A stretch of DNA of 18,044 nucleotides from Nanobdellota archaeon (GTDB lineage Archaea > Nanobdellota > Nanobdellia > SCGC-AAA011-G17 > JAFCDX01): contig JAHIVQ010000023.1 of assembly GCA_018816585.1 (NCBI GenBank), positions 1-18,044 of the forward strand, written 5' to 3'. Below the pieces are notes generated by a model, which saw only the letters and a program-made list of their open reading frames with translations, ran no database searches and was not told the origin of the DNA. Shown here one piece after another: positions 1 through 7,501 of the stretch (its first letter is position 1; each line of letters opens with the position of its first letter). A program made the translations under genes and the position numbers.

Positions 1-99
1 ATAAAAATAATTAGCCAAAACTATCAATAATAAGTAAGTTATAAATTTTGATATAAAAGTTAAACCAAAATAGTATAAAGTCTCCCTTTTACCTTCCAT
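1..99 (-). CDS. N-terminus of a multi-pass membrane protein, probable oligosaccharide flippase (partial)
   Basis: An ATG at 99..97 on the minus strand opens a frame that stays open for 33 codons to the window edge, so the rest of the gene lies outside. The peptide starts MEGKRETLYYFGLTFISKF and continues into a hydrophobic helix (about residues 9-33). A short charged N-terminus followed by F-G-x-x-x-x-S-K-x-x-x-x-L-L-L-I-x-L-A is typical of the first helix of Wzx/MviN/MATE-type polysaccharide flippases, which move lipid-linked glycans across the membrane. The ATG lies about 24 nt from a TATA-like box (120-128), the same leaderless geometry as other genes here. The position, divergent from an aminosugar operon, suits a flippase, but only 33 residues are visible, so family assignment is tentative; the presence of a gene is more certain. 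Confidence 0.55.
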   Translation of the reverse strand, partial: MEGKRETLYYFGLTFISKFITYLLLIVLANYFY

Positions 100-119
100 A
101 TATAAATAGAGATTAATAA

Positions 120-128
120 GTTTAAAAA
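120..128 (-). promoter_or_regulatory. TATA box for the minus-strand flippase-like gene
   Basis: On the minus strand this reads TTTTTAAAC. Its centre is about 25 nt upstream of the ATG at 99, the spacing expected if transcription starts at or next to the start codon. It lies back to back with the plus-strand promoter at 143-150. Confidence 0.45.
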
Positions 129-142
129 GGTTTTTAATAAGA

Positions 143-150
143 TTTATAAA
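143..150 (+). promoter_or_regulatory. TATA box for the diacetamido-sugar operon
   Basis: TTTATAAA, centred about 25 nt upstream of the ATG at 172, with A/G-rich sequence before it that could serve as a BRE. There is no Shine-Dalgarno in the remaining space, so a leaderless or nearly leaderless mRNA is inferred. Confidence 0.65.
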
Positions 151-171
151 CAAAATATAGGTAAATTTATT

Positions 172-1188
172 ATGGTAAGATTAGGGGTTATTGGAATAGG
201 TTATTGGGGTCCAAATTTAGTTAGAAACTTCAATGAATTATCAAATTGTAAGATAATAAAATGTTGTGATTTGGATACTAAAAAACTAGAAAATATTAGA
301 CAAAAGTATCCTGATATGATAATCACTAAAGATTACTTAGATATAATAAAAGATAAAAACCTAGATGCTGTAATAATAGCAACTAATACAAAAAGTCATT
401 ATAAAATAGTAAAGGATGTTTTATCAGAAGATAAACATGTTTTTGTTGAAAAACCTCTGACTACTAACTCTAAAGAGTGTTTAGAATTAATAGATCTAGC
501 AAAAAAAAAGAATAAAGTATTAATGGTTGGTTATGTTTTTGAATATAATTCTGCTATCAAAAAATTAAAAGAATATATAGAAAATGGAGAATTAGGTAAA
601 ATAAATTATATAGATATGATTAGAACCGGACATGGTCCAATAAGACAAGATGTTAATGTAATGTGGGATTTAGCTCCACATGATATTTATATTTTATTAA
701 AATTAATAGATTCAAAACCAGATAGTGTAATCGCAAGAGGAAAGGCTTTTTTAAAAAATGGTGTTGAAGATGTAGTTTATATTAATCTAACATTTCCAAA
801 TAATAAAATAGCAAATATTCATGTAAGTTGGTTAAACCCTGCGAAAAAAAGGGAAATAACAATTGTTGGGGATAAAAAGATGGCTATTTTTAATGATATA
901 TCTCAAGACAGAAAAATCGAATTGTATGACAAGGGAGCAGCTTACTCAGAGATAAGCAGTTCAGAATTTGATAAATTTCAATTATTATTAAGAGATGGAG
1001 ATATAACTATTCCTAAGATAAATTTAGAAGAACCATTGAAAACAGAAGCTAAAGAGTTCATATCTTGTATACTAGAAAACAGAACACCTTTATCTGATGG
1101 AATAAAAGCTTATTATGTGACAAAAATATTAGAAGCAGCTGAAGAATCATTAAAAAAAAATGGGGGGGTTATTAAAATTGTTTACTAA
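172..1188 (+). CDS. Gfo/Idh/MocA-family NAD(P)-dependent sugar dehydrogenase, WbpB/WlbA-like
   Basis: This 338-residue protein has the family's two domains. The N-terminal Rossmann fold has the dinucleotide motif G8-I-G10-Y-W-G13, and the linker holds the hallmark E93-K94-P95, whose Lys is catalytic in the family. The substrate domain carries WDLAPHD (W165-D171), where D166 and H170 match the usual active-site pair. In the UDP-2,3-diacetamido-glucuronate pathway WbpB/WlbA oxidises C3 of UDP-GlcNAcA so that an aminotransferase can act. The next two genes are exactly that acyltransferase and aminotransferase, which is the main reason for this call over other Gfo/Idh/MocA members. The start is placed about 25 nt from a TATA box. 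The last 29 nt overlap the next gene across an A9-T-G7 tract. No UDP-sugar 6-dehydrogenase (WbpA) is visible in the window. The exact substrate is inferred. Confidence 0.85.
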   Translation: MVRLGVIGIGYWGPNLVRNFNELSNCKIIKCCDLDTKKLENIRQKYPDMIITKDYLDIIKDKNLDAVIIATNTKSHYKIVKDVLSEDKHVFVEKPLTTNSKECLELIDLAKKKNKVLMVGYVFEYNSAIKKLKEYIENGELGKINYIDMIRTGHGPIRQDVNVMWDLAPHDIYILLKLIDSKPDSVIARGKAFLKNGVEDVVYINLTFPNNKIANIHVSWLNPAKKREITIVGDKKMAIFNDISQDRKIELYDKGAAYSEISSSEFDKFQLLLRDGDITIPKINLEEPLKTEAKEFISCILENRTPLSDGIKAYYVTKILEAAEESLKKNGGVIKIVY

Positions 1189-1699
1189 GAAAAATATAGG
1201 AAATTATACTTTAATCAATAAGTATGTAAAATTAGGAAAAAATTCAAAGATTTGGCACTTTTGTAATATTTATGGAACAGCTGAAAATCCTGTAATAATA
1301 GGAGATAATGTGCAAATAGGTTCCTATACTGAAATTAAACCAGATGTTAAAATTGGTAATGATTGTAGGTTCCAAAGTTACATTTTTATTCCAGATGGTG
1401 TAGAAATAGGTAATATGGTATTTATAGGACCAAATGTAGTTTTTACAAATGACAAATATCCATCAGCTATTAAAACAATAAACAAAACTTGGAAGATGGA
1501 AAAGACTATAATAGGAGACAATGTTACAATAGGTGCAAGAACAATAATAGGACCAGGAATAAAAATAGGAAATTTCTCATTCATAGGAATGGGGTCTGTA
1601 ATAACTAAAGATGTTCCTGAAAAAGCAATTGTAGTAGGTAATCCTGCTAAAATAATAGGTTATGTTGAAAATAAAAAGTATAAGAACATATTAAAATGA
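1160..1699 (+). CDS. Left-handed beta-helix (hexapeptide repeat) sugar N-acyltransferase, WbpD/WlbB-like
   Basis: A 179-residue protein made largely of hexapeptide repeats ([IV]-G-x-x-x-x turns from about residue 46 to 150), the fold of trimeric acyl-CoA-dependent transferases. It has the WbpD-like landmarks IWHFCNI (31-37), FTNDKYPSA (95-103), a loop around K110-K115 and the closing VGNPAKIIG (159-167). The inferred reaction is acetylation of the 3-amino group put on by the next gene's aminotransferase. The start is uncertain: the ATG at 1160 sits between nine A and seven G, inside the upstream gene, while an in-frame TTG at 1178 lies just after the G run and would give 173 residues. The 3' end overlaps the next gene by 4 nt (ATGA), indicating translational coupling. 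Confidence 0.85.
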   Translation: MGGLLKLFTKKNIGNYTLINKYVKLGKNSKIWHFCNIYGTAENPVIIGDNVQIGSYTEIKPDVKIGNDCRFQSYIFIPDGVEIGNMVFIGPNVVFTNDKYPSAIKTINKTWKMEKTIIGDNVTIGARTIIGPGIKIGNFSFIGMGSVITKDVPEKAIVVGNPAKIIGYVENKKYKNILK

Positions 1700-2790
1700 A
1701 AGTTAATTTTGTAGATTTAAAAAAACAGTATGAAAATATAAAAAAGGAAATTACCGAAGCTATTAATTATACTATAAATAATACAAGTTTTATTCTAGGA
1801 AAAGAAGTAGAGGAATTTGAAAAAAATTTTGCTAAATTCTGCGGAAAAGAATATGCTATAGGTGTAGCATCAGGTACAGATGCTCTAAAATTAGTTATAA
1901 AATCATTGGATATAAAAGATGGAGAAGTAATAACAACATCAAATACTTTTATTGCTACTGCACTAGCTATAACAGATAATAATCTAAAACCTGTATTTGT
2001 TGATATAAATCCAGACACGTATAATATAGATGTTAATAAAATAGAAGATAAAATCAGTAAAAATACAAAAGCAATAATTGTTGTTCATTTATATGGACAG
2101 CCTGCAGATATGGATAAAATAATAGAAATAGCAGATAAACATAACTTAAAAATAATAGAGGATTGTTGCCAAGCTCATGGTGCAGAGTATAGAGGAAAAA
2201 GAGTACCTATTACAGATATAGGGTGTTTTAGTTTTTACCCATGTAAAAATCTTGGTGCATATGGAGATGGTGGAATGATTGTAACAAATGACAAAGAATT
2301 AAATAAAAAGTTAAAAGCAATGAGAAATTATGGATCTGAGATTAAATATTATCATGACTTTATTGGATTTAATTCCAGATTAGATAGTATACAAGCAGGA
2401 ATATTAAATGTTAAATTAAAATATTTAGAAAAATGGAATAACCAAAGAATTAAAAATGCAAAATTGTATGATTACCTATTAAAAGATATTGTAGAAACAC
2501 CAAAAATAGATAAAAATGTAAAGTCTGTATATCATTTATATGTTATAAAATGTAAAAAGAGAGATGAATTACAAAAATTTTTAACTGAGAATGAAATATC
2601 AATAGGTATACATTATCCAATACCAATCCATATACAAAAAGCTTACTCTTATTTGAGTTATAAAGAAGGAGATTTGCCTGAAACAGAAAAAGTAGCAAAA
2701 GAGATTTTATCTTTGCCAATGTATCCTGAATTAACAGAAGATGAAATAAGGTATATTTGTGATAAAATAAAAGAATTCTATAAAAAATAA
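1696..2790 (+). CDS. DegT/DnrJ/EryC1/StrS PLP-dependent sugar aminotransferase, WbpE/WlbC-like
   Basis: The 364 residues match the full family length. It begins MKVNFVDLKKQY, a standard WbpE-type N-terminus. Other landmarks are SGTDA (59-63) for PLP phosphate contacts, the IIEDCCQAHGA segment with D156 that pairs with the PLP ring nitrogen, and FSFYPCKNLGAYGDGG, where K184 is the expected Schiff-base lysine. Near the C-terminus is the family's IHYPIPIHIQ sequence. The inferred role is glutamate-dependent amination at C3 of a 3-keto UDP-HexNAc(A), between the dehydrogenase and the acyltransferase encoded just upstream. The start overlaps the previous stop by 4 nt. The gene ends tail-to-tail with the minus-strand glycosyltransferase, with one base between the stops. 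Confidence 0.92.
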   Translation: MKVNFVDLKKQYENIKKEITEAINYTINNTSFILGKEVEEFEKNFAKFCGKEYAIGVASGTDALKLVIKSLDIKDGEVITTSNTFIATALAITDNNLKPVFVDINPDTYNIDVNKIEDKISKNTKAIIVVHLYGQPADMDKIIEIADKHNLKIIEDCCQAHGAEYRGKRVPITDIGCFSFYPCKNLGAYGDGGMIVTNDKELNKKLKAMRNYGSEIKYYHDFIGFNSRLDSIQAGILNVKLKYLEKWNNQRIKNAKLYDYLLKDIVETPKIDKNVKSVYHLYVIKCKKRDELQKFLTENEISIGIHYPIPIHIQKAYSYLSYKEGDLPETEKVAKEILSLPMYPELTEDEIRYICDKIKEFYKK

Positions 2791-2822
2791 GTTATCTATA
2801 AATCTTTTTAAAGAATATTTTT
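2782..2822. terminator. Convergent gene junction with T-tracts embedded in the opposite coding ends
   Basis: The plus-strand stop (2788-2790) and minus-strand stop (2792-2794) are one base apart. Plus-strand transcripts meet T5 runs at 2805-2809 and 2818-2822 (inside the opposite gene). Minus-strand transcripts meet a T6 run (complement of 2782-2787). Short oligo-T is enough to terminate archaeal RNA polymerase, so these are plausible but weak terminators. Confidence 0.3.
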
Positions 2823-3631
2823 CTCAAAACCCCAAAATAGAAACCAAAATATTTTAGAATATAAAAAAGTGGTAAAAATAAGATAAAAGGCAGATAAAAA
2901 TCTTGTTTTAGATGTTTTAATGTTTTATATAAAACCCATAAGGGAAAAAATGGGAGGCTAATTAGTAATATAACTGGTTTTTTATTTGAAGAACCAATCC
3001 ATAAATATTGTCTCCATATCTCTCTAAAAGTTTCAGGGTTATAATGATATATTTCTGCATCAACACCTAAAGATTTAATCTTAAGTTTTTGATATAATGT
3101 CTGGTCATCTGCATAGCCCAAAAAAGAATCAAAACCTCCTGCTTCTTCCCATTTATCTCTCTTTATAGCACCAAAAATTATTCCTTCATTATTATTGTCA
3201 ACACATATCCTTTTACCATATGCTCTTGCCCAAATCTTGTTTTTATTTGCAATTTTTTCTTCTTTATGTAATGTTCCTATGACCTTCCCAGAAATTATAG
3301 GTAATACCATCTTTTCAACATAATTTGGTGCTAATATTGTATCTGCTCCTTCGAATAATAATATATCTCCTGAACTTCCTTTTCTAACAGCTAAATTCCA
3401 AGCGTTACCTGGACCCCTTAAATTTTTATCTTGTTGTAAAACTATAATATTTTTATACTTTTTAGAATACTCCTTTATTATATTATAAGTATTATCCTTA
3501 GAATTATCATCAATTATAACTAACTCTAAATTTTTATATGTCTGACCTAATACTGATTTTATTAATTTTTCTATATGAGTTTCCTCATTATAAGCTGCAA
3601 CTATTATTGAAACCTTTAGATATTTTTTCAT
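2792..3631 (-). CDS. GT2-family glycosyltransferase with C-terminal membrane segments
   Basis: A 279-residue GT-A fold enzyme. The nucleotide-sugar site is visible as VSIIVAAYNEE (8-18), VIIDDNSKDN (38-47), and NLRGPGNAWNLAV (70-82). The usual DXD metal site reads F93-E-G-A-D97-T, so the first Asp of DAD is Gly; a displaced E94 precedes it. The acceptor-side acidic motif is YADDQTL (173-179) where many relatives have ED. Two hydrophobic stretches (about 219-236 and 246-268) should anchor it to the membrane, as expected for an enzyme extending a lipid-linked glycan. The donor and acceptor cannot be read from sequence. It is alone on the minus strand, divergent from the first B12-type radical SAM gene and sharing a 51-bp promoter region with it. 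The start sits about 26 nt from the shared TATA element. Confidence 0.85.
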   Translation of the reverse strand: MKKYLKVSIIVAAYNEETHIEKLIKSVLGQTYKNLELVIIDDNSKDNTYNIIKEYSKKYKNIIVLQQDKNLRGPGNAWNLAVRKGSSGDILLFEGADTILAPNYVEKMVLPIISGKVIGTLHKEEKIANKNKIWARAYGKRICVDNNNEGIIFGAIKRDKWEEAGGFDSFLGYADDQTLYQKLKIKSLGVDAEIYHYNPETFREIWRQYLWIGSSNKKPVILLISLPFFPLWVLYKTLKHLKQDFYLPFILFLPLFYILKYFGFYFGVLRKIFFKKIYR

Positions 3632-3650
3632 ATACTAAGATTAAAAGAAA

Positions 3651-3661
3651 GGTATAAAAGG
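3651..3661. promoter_or_regulatory. Single centred TATA element in a 51-bp divergent promoter
   Basis: The only strong TATA-like element in the gap 3632-3682 is GGTATAAAAGG. Its core (3653-3660) is centred about 26 nt from both the minus-strand ATG (3631) and the plus-strand ATG (3683). Purine-rich GAAAGG precedes it on the plus strand and CTAAAACC on the minus strand, so either orientation could have a BRE. Confidence 0.55.
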
Positions 3662-3682
3662 TTTTAGTTTATATCAAACATT

Positions 3683-5098
3683 ATGAAAATAGCCCTGATT
3701 AATATAGAAAAAATATTCGGAGCACCGCCTATAGGTCTAGCTTATATAGCTTCATATCTTAAAAAATATAGTAATTTCAAGGATGTAATAATAATAGATA
3801 GAGAAGATCCTATAAATATAATTAAAAAATATAAACCAGATATAATCGGATTAAGTGCAGTAAGTGAACAATTTTATGATGTTAAAGAATTAGCAAATGA
3901 AATAAAAAAAATAACTAGTGCCCCATTAATCCTTGGAGGAATACATATAACTGTAAAACCAGAAGATTTACTTAAAACTGCATTTGATATAGGAATATTA
4001 GGAGAAGGAGAAAAAGTATTTCTTAATCTAATGAATTTATATAATAAAAAAGGAAAATTTAATTCAGGTAATTTAAATAAAATTAAAGGAATTTGTTATA
4101 AAGAAAAAAATAAATTAGAAATAAATTGTAGAGAAGAATTAATAGAACCATTAGACTCTATCCCGCCAATAGCAAGAGACTTATTAAAAATGAAAGAATT
4201 TTATTTAATTCCTGGTAGGATAGGTACAAAAGTGGGAATAAAAGGAAGTATAATGACTTCACGTGGATGTCCTTACCATTGTGTCTATTGTGGATCAAAT
4301 TCTTTATTTAATAAAGTTAGATGGCATTCTCCAGAGTATGTTGTTGATGAAATAGAATTATTAAACAAAAAATATGGTATAAAACATATCTCTATTTATG
4401 ATGACCTTTCAATAGCAAATAGACCAAGATTTAAAAAAATTGTTGAGTTATTAGAAGAAAAAAATTTAAATAAAAAAGTAGATTTTGAAATATATGCCAG
4501 AGCAAATTTAATTGATGATGAAATCTGTTCTCTATTAAAAAGAATGAATGCACAAACAATATGTTTTGGATTTGAATCTGGATCTGATAAAGTATTAAAA
4601 TATCTTAAAAAAAATACAGTAACTGTTGAACAAGGTATTAAAGCTATAGAACTTTGCAAAAAATATAATTTGTATATTGTAGGTTATATAATGATAGGTA
4701 ATCCTGAAGAAACAGAAGAAGACCTACAAAAAAGCTTTGATTTTATGACAAATCCAGGCATAGATTTAGTACAAGTATATCAAACTACCCCATTACCAGG
4801 TACAGAATTGTGGACTTATGCTATAAAAAATAAGATAATAAAAGAGGATTATTATGATCACAAGCACAAAACAATATTAATATATAATCCAGATTTATTA
4901 TTAAATAATAAGATAGATAAAGAAAAGTTTAGAGTATGGTATAACAGATTTATAGAAGTAGCTAATAAAAAGAATAATATGAAAAAAAATTTAAATCTAG
5001 AATTCAGAGATATTATTGATTGTATTTCTATTGGTTTTTTATTAAAAATGATTAAAAATTGGAAAGAAACATTAAAACAAGGTACATCCGTAATTTAA
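3683..5098 (+). CDS. Cobalamin-binding-domain (class B-like) radical SAM enzyme, copy 1
   Basis: A 471-residue protein with a B12-binding-type Rossmann domain (about 1-150) followed by a radical SAM barrel (about 185-400). In the first domain GGIHITVKPED (85-95) and GEGE (107-110) match the family, though no DXHXXG cobalamin-ligand motif is present, as in many relatives. The barrel has TSRGCPYHCVYC with C196, C200 and C203 (CX3CX2C) for the 4Fe-4S cluster and GFESGS (296-301) for SAM contact. Such enzymes catalyse methylation at unactivated carbons, ring contraction, or C-C bond formation on lipids, antibiotics and sugars. The gene begins next to a TATA box and is followed one base later by a methyltransferase gene. 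Its C-terminus lacks the FYxRPxY-type sequence of the other three copies, so it is the most divergent. The substrate is unknown. Confidence 0.88.
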   Translation: MKIALINIEKIFGAPPIGLAYIASYLKKYSNFKDVIIIDREDPINIIKKYKPDIIGLSAVSEQFYDVKELANEIKKITSAPLILGGIHITVKPEDLLKTAFDIGILGEGEKVFLNLMNLYNKKGKFNSGNLNKIKGICYKEKNKLEINCREELIEPLDSIPPIARDLLKMKEFYLIPGRIGTKVGIKGSIMTSRGCPYHCVYCGSNSLFNKVRWHSPEYVVDEIELLNKKYGIKHISIYDDLSIANRPRFKKIVELLEEKNLNKKVDFEIYARANLIDDEICSLLKRMNAQTICFGFESGSDKVLKYLKKNTVTVEQGIKAIELCKKYNLYIVGYIMIGNPEETEEDLQKSFDFMTNPGIDLVQVYQTTPLPGTELWTYAIKNKIIKEDYYDHKHKTILIYNPDLLLNNKIDKEKFRVWYNRFIEVANKKNNMKKNLNLEFRDIIDCISIGFLLKMIKNWKETLKQGTSVI

Positions 5099-5099
5099 A

Positions 5100-5741
5100 A
5101 TGAATAATTATGAAAAAGAATGGGATAATGTATGGTCTAAAAAAACATTTTTATCTAGAATGGTAACTTATGGAAGGAATTTTTATGATAAATTCTTCTT
5201 TAAATTAATTTTACCTTTTGAATCAAAAGAAAAAAAATTTTTAGAAATAGGTTGTGGTACAAGTTCTCTTCTTTTAAAATTAGCAAATAATTTCAAAAAA
5301 TGTGTTGGTTTAGATATCTCAAATGAGGCACTTAAAATTTCATCAAATAATGCAGAAAGATTAAAAATTAAGAATGTAAATTTTATAAAAGGAGATTGCT
5401 TTAATTTACCTATAAAAAATAATATCTTTGATGTAGTTTGGAGTCAAGGACTAATAGAACATTTCGAAAATCCATTAAAAATTATAGAAGAACATTATAG
5501 AGTATGTAAAAAAGGAGGAGTTGTTTTAATAAGTACTCCTGCAAAATATTCTTATCAATCTATTTGGTATTTATTAACTAGACCTAAATTTTTAAGAAGA
5601 TTCTGGCCCTGGACATATCAAGAATTTTATACTAAAAGAAAATATAAAAAATTAATTAAGAGTTTAAACTACAATTATAAGATTTTTAAATTACCTGGAG
5701 ATCTCACAAAAGCATTTATAATATTAAAAATAGAAAAATAA
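5100..5741 (+). CDS. Class I SAM-dependent methyltransferase
   Basis: A 213-residue protein with a standard seven-strand methyltransferase core: motif I FLEIGCGTSSLLL (47-59), acidic residue D72 at the end of strand 2 (GLDIS), GDCFNLP (98-104) for adenine contact and post-motif SQGLIEHF (115-122). It resembles Methyltransf_11/25 enzymes that O- or N-methylate sugars or lipids in surface-polysaccharide loci; the substrate cannot be told. It follows the radical SAM gene with one base between stop and ATG and no Shine-Dalgarno, so it is translated from the same mRNA. Its stop codon directly abuts the stop of the minus-strand gene. Confidence 0.85.
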   Translation: MNNYEKEWDNVWSKKTFLSRMVTYGRNFYDKFFFKLILPFESKEKKFLEIGCGTSSLLLKLANNFKKCVGLDISNEALKISSNNAERLKIKNVNFIKGDCFNLPIKNNIFDVVWSQGLIEHFENPLKIIEEHYRVCKKGGVVLISTPAKYSYQSIWYLLTRPKFLRRFWPWTYQEFYTKRKYKKLIKSLNYNYKIFKLPGDLTKAFIILKIEK

Positions 5742-5774
5742 TCATTTTATAAAATTAAGTTTATTATCTTTTTT
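5726..5774. terminator. Zero-gap convergent junction with embedded T-tracts
   Basis: The plus-strand TAA ends at 5741 and the minus-strand stop begins at 5742. A T6 run at 5769-5774 lies downstream on the plus strand. T-rich stretches on the minus strand come from the A-runs around 5726-5737. Any terminator must lie inside the opposite coding sequence. Confidence 0.3.
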
Positions 5775-6773
5775 ATAACAATAAGCATTACATATTTTTA
5801 TTTGATTTATATTTTCTAGTATTTTCTTCCTAAACTCAATATATTTTGTATTATTCCAGATAGCCCTAAAATCTTCTGAAAAAGCATTTCCAAAGGGGAA
5901 TTCAAGAGCAGCATCCATACAACATGGAGTAACAGCACCTGTAGAATTTATTACTGTCTCTTCCCATACATTTGAGCAGAAATTTACATTTTTTATTTGT
6001 TCTTTTTCTATATTCTCATATTTTTTATTCTTAGGTAATAATTCAGAACCTTTTTCTGAAACAACATTCAAAACTCTCAGCATTAATTTATCTGCACCTA
6101 ATTTGTTTGTAATCTCTTTTATTTTATCAACTTCATCTTCATTTGTATTCATAATTATAAATTGTATTGAAACAATAATATTATTTCTTTTCATTTGATT
6201 TTTTAAATCCATAAAGTCCTGAACATTTTTTAAAACTACTTCAAAGGTTCCATTTTTTCTGTTCTTTTCATAGGTCTCTTTTGAAGCACCATCAAAGGAG
6301 ATAACTAAAAAATCTAATCCTGAGTCAAGTAATTTTTTAGAAGTTTCCTTATCCATCAAAACTCCATTTGTTGATAAAACTGTAAAAATCTTATATTTCT
6401 TTGCAATCTTGATCATTTTAAAAATATCTTTGTTAATTAACGGTTCTCCATAGTTCCACAACCTTAATGTAATCATAGTAGGACCAATTTGTTTCATTAA
6501 TTTATTATATTCATCAAGACCTATGTTTCTATTATCAAATTTTGAATTTTTTTGTAATTTTAAGCACATCGGGCATCTTAGATTACAATAAGAACTGGTT
6601 TCTATAAAAATAGAATAAGGTAAACCATAAACTTTTGGAGTTTTTTTAATCTCCGAGTATTTTATTTTTAAGAAATTAATAAATTTTTTTGGAGAACTGA
6701 CAGCTAATATCATTGACTTTTTTACTTTCCAAAGTTCTTTGAAAGTGTACTTTTGATTACCTATTCTTATCAT
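5742..6773 (-). CDS. Radical SAM enzyme with SPASM/twitch-type C-terminal domain
   Basis: From the ATG at 6773 the protein has 343 residues. The radical SAM core begins IFIETSSYCNLRCPMC with C63, C67 and C70 (CX3CX2C), followed by WNYGEPL (106-112) for SAM binding and LSTNGV (133-138). The C-terminal region has cysteines C266, C284, C285, C328 and C332 around NSTGAVTPCCMD and FGNAF, the pattern of SPASM auxiliary-cluster domains. Such enzymes oxidise or cross-link peptides, or dehydrogenate sugars and alcohols (BtrN-like). In this locus a sugar or lipid substrate is more likely than a peptide, and no precursor-peptide gene is apparent. A TTG three codons earlier (6782) is possible, but ATG is preferred. 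The start overlaps the upstream glycosyltransferase gene by 17 nt, so the two form one minus-strand operon. Confidence 0.87.
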   Translation of the reverse strand: MIRIGNQKYTFKELWKVKKSMILAVSSPKKFINFLKIKYSEIKKTPKVYGLPYSIFIETSSYCNLRCPMCLKLQKNSKFDNRNIGLDEYNKLMKQIGPTMITLRLWNYGEPLINKDIFKMIKIAKKYKIFTVLSTNGVLMDKETSKKLLDSGLDFLVISFDGASKETYEKNRKNGTFEVVLKNVQDFMDLKNQMKRNNIIVSIQFIIMNTNEDEVDKIKEITNKLGADKLMLRVLNVVSEKGSELLPKNKKYENIEKEQIKNVNFCSNVWEETVINSTGAVTPCCMDAALEFPFGNAFSEDFRAIWNNTKYIEFRKKILENINQIKICNAYCYKKDNKLNFIK

Positions 6774-7482
6774 TTTTTTCAAATAGTGTAGGAATTCTAT
6801 ACTGAAGAATTTTTAATAGCTTAATAAACATCCATACAGGATCAAGAGGTTTCATTTTTGAGTCTCCAACATGTTTCCAAACAATAGGTATTCTTTTTAA
6901 GGAATAACCTTTTTTTTGAATTTTATAAAATATTTCTACATCAAAAATCCAACCATAATCATGAAGCTCATTAAACAAATCAAGTGCAACCTCTTTTTTG
7001 AATCCTTTAAATCCACAAAGATTATCATTAATCTTGCTATTAAAAAGAATCATAACTATACTATTGAATAATCTTTGTGTAAAATCTCTATATTTAGAAG
7101 TGGTAACTTGGGAATCCTTATCTCTTCTATTTCCTACAACACAATCATATTGTTCCAATTCCTTGAGCATTAAAGGTATCTGATCAGGCCTAATTGAACC
7201 ATCAGCATCAATAAATATAATTTTATTTCCATTTGAAGAAAAAATTCCTTCTCTTATTGCATAACCTTTACCTTTATTTTTAGGATAGCTAACTAATCTT
7301 ATTTTTTTATCTCTTTTTATAAAATCTTTGATAACTTCTCGTGTATTATCTGTACTACCATCATCAACTATAACAATTTCATAATCTTTTAAATTATTCT
7401 TACCAAAAAGAGACAATTCAGACAAAAAATTAGTTATTCTCTTTTCCTCATTATAAGCAGGTACTATTATCGAAAGATCCAT
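6757..7482 (-). CDS. GT2 polyprenyl/dolichyl-phosphate sugar synthase, ALG5/DPM1-like
   Basis: From the ATG at 7482 the protein is 241 residues and begins MDLSIIVPAYNEE, the exact start of the GT-A fold; the open frame upstream is non-homologous and is excluded. Motifs are VDDGSTDNT (39-47), KNKGKGYAIREGI (68-80), DXD as D92-A-D94, GNRR (117-120), DNLCGFKGF (153-161) and GWIFDVE (177-183). The combination of CGFKGF with a W-x-x-D-x-E acceptor loop is typical of dolichyl-phosphate beta-glucosyltransferases (ALG5) and archaeal relatives such as AglD/AglK that transfer a sugar from UDP or GDP to polyprenyl phosphate. There is no membrane domain beyond a weak C-terminal amphipathic segment (215-233). 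The start is about 25 nt from a TATA box on the minus strand (7502-7511). The product probably feeds a membrane GT-C enzyme such as the one at 9005. Confidence 0.9.
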   Translation of the reverse strand: MDLSIIVPAYNEEKRITNFLSELSLFGKNNLKDYEIVIVDDGSTDNTREVIKDFIKRDKKIRLVSYPKNKGKGYAIREGIFSSNGNKIIFIDADGSIRPDQIPLMLKELEQYDCVVGNRRDKDSQVTTSKYRDFTQRLFNSIVMILFNSKINDNLCGFKGFKKEVALDLFNELHDYGWIFDVEIFYKIQKKGYSLKRIPIVWKHVGDSKMKPLDPVWMFIKLLKILQYRIPTLFEKNDKNR

Positions 7483-7501
7483 TTTAATACTGATTTCGAT
7501 A

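Noticed and set aside
5742..6773. RiPP-maturase role for the SPASM radical SAM protein
   Set aside because: No small precursor-peptide gene, RRE domain or peptidase-transporter is visible nearby, and its operon partner is a polyprenyl-phosphate glycosyltransferase.
6774..6782. TTG start at 6782 for the SPASM radical SAM gene
   Set aside because: It adds only M-K-K before a proper ATG at 6773 and has no Shine-Dalgarno; ATG is preferred, though TTG cannot be excluded.
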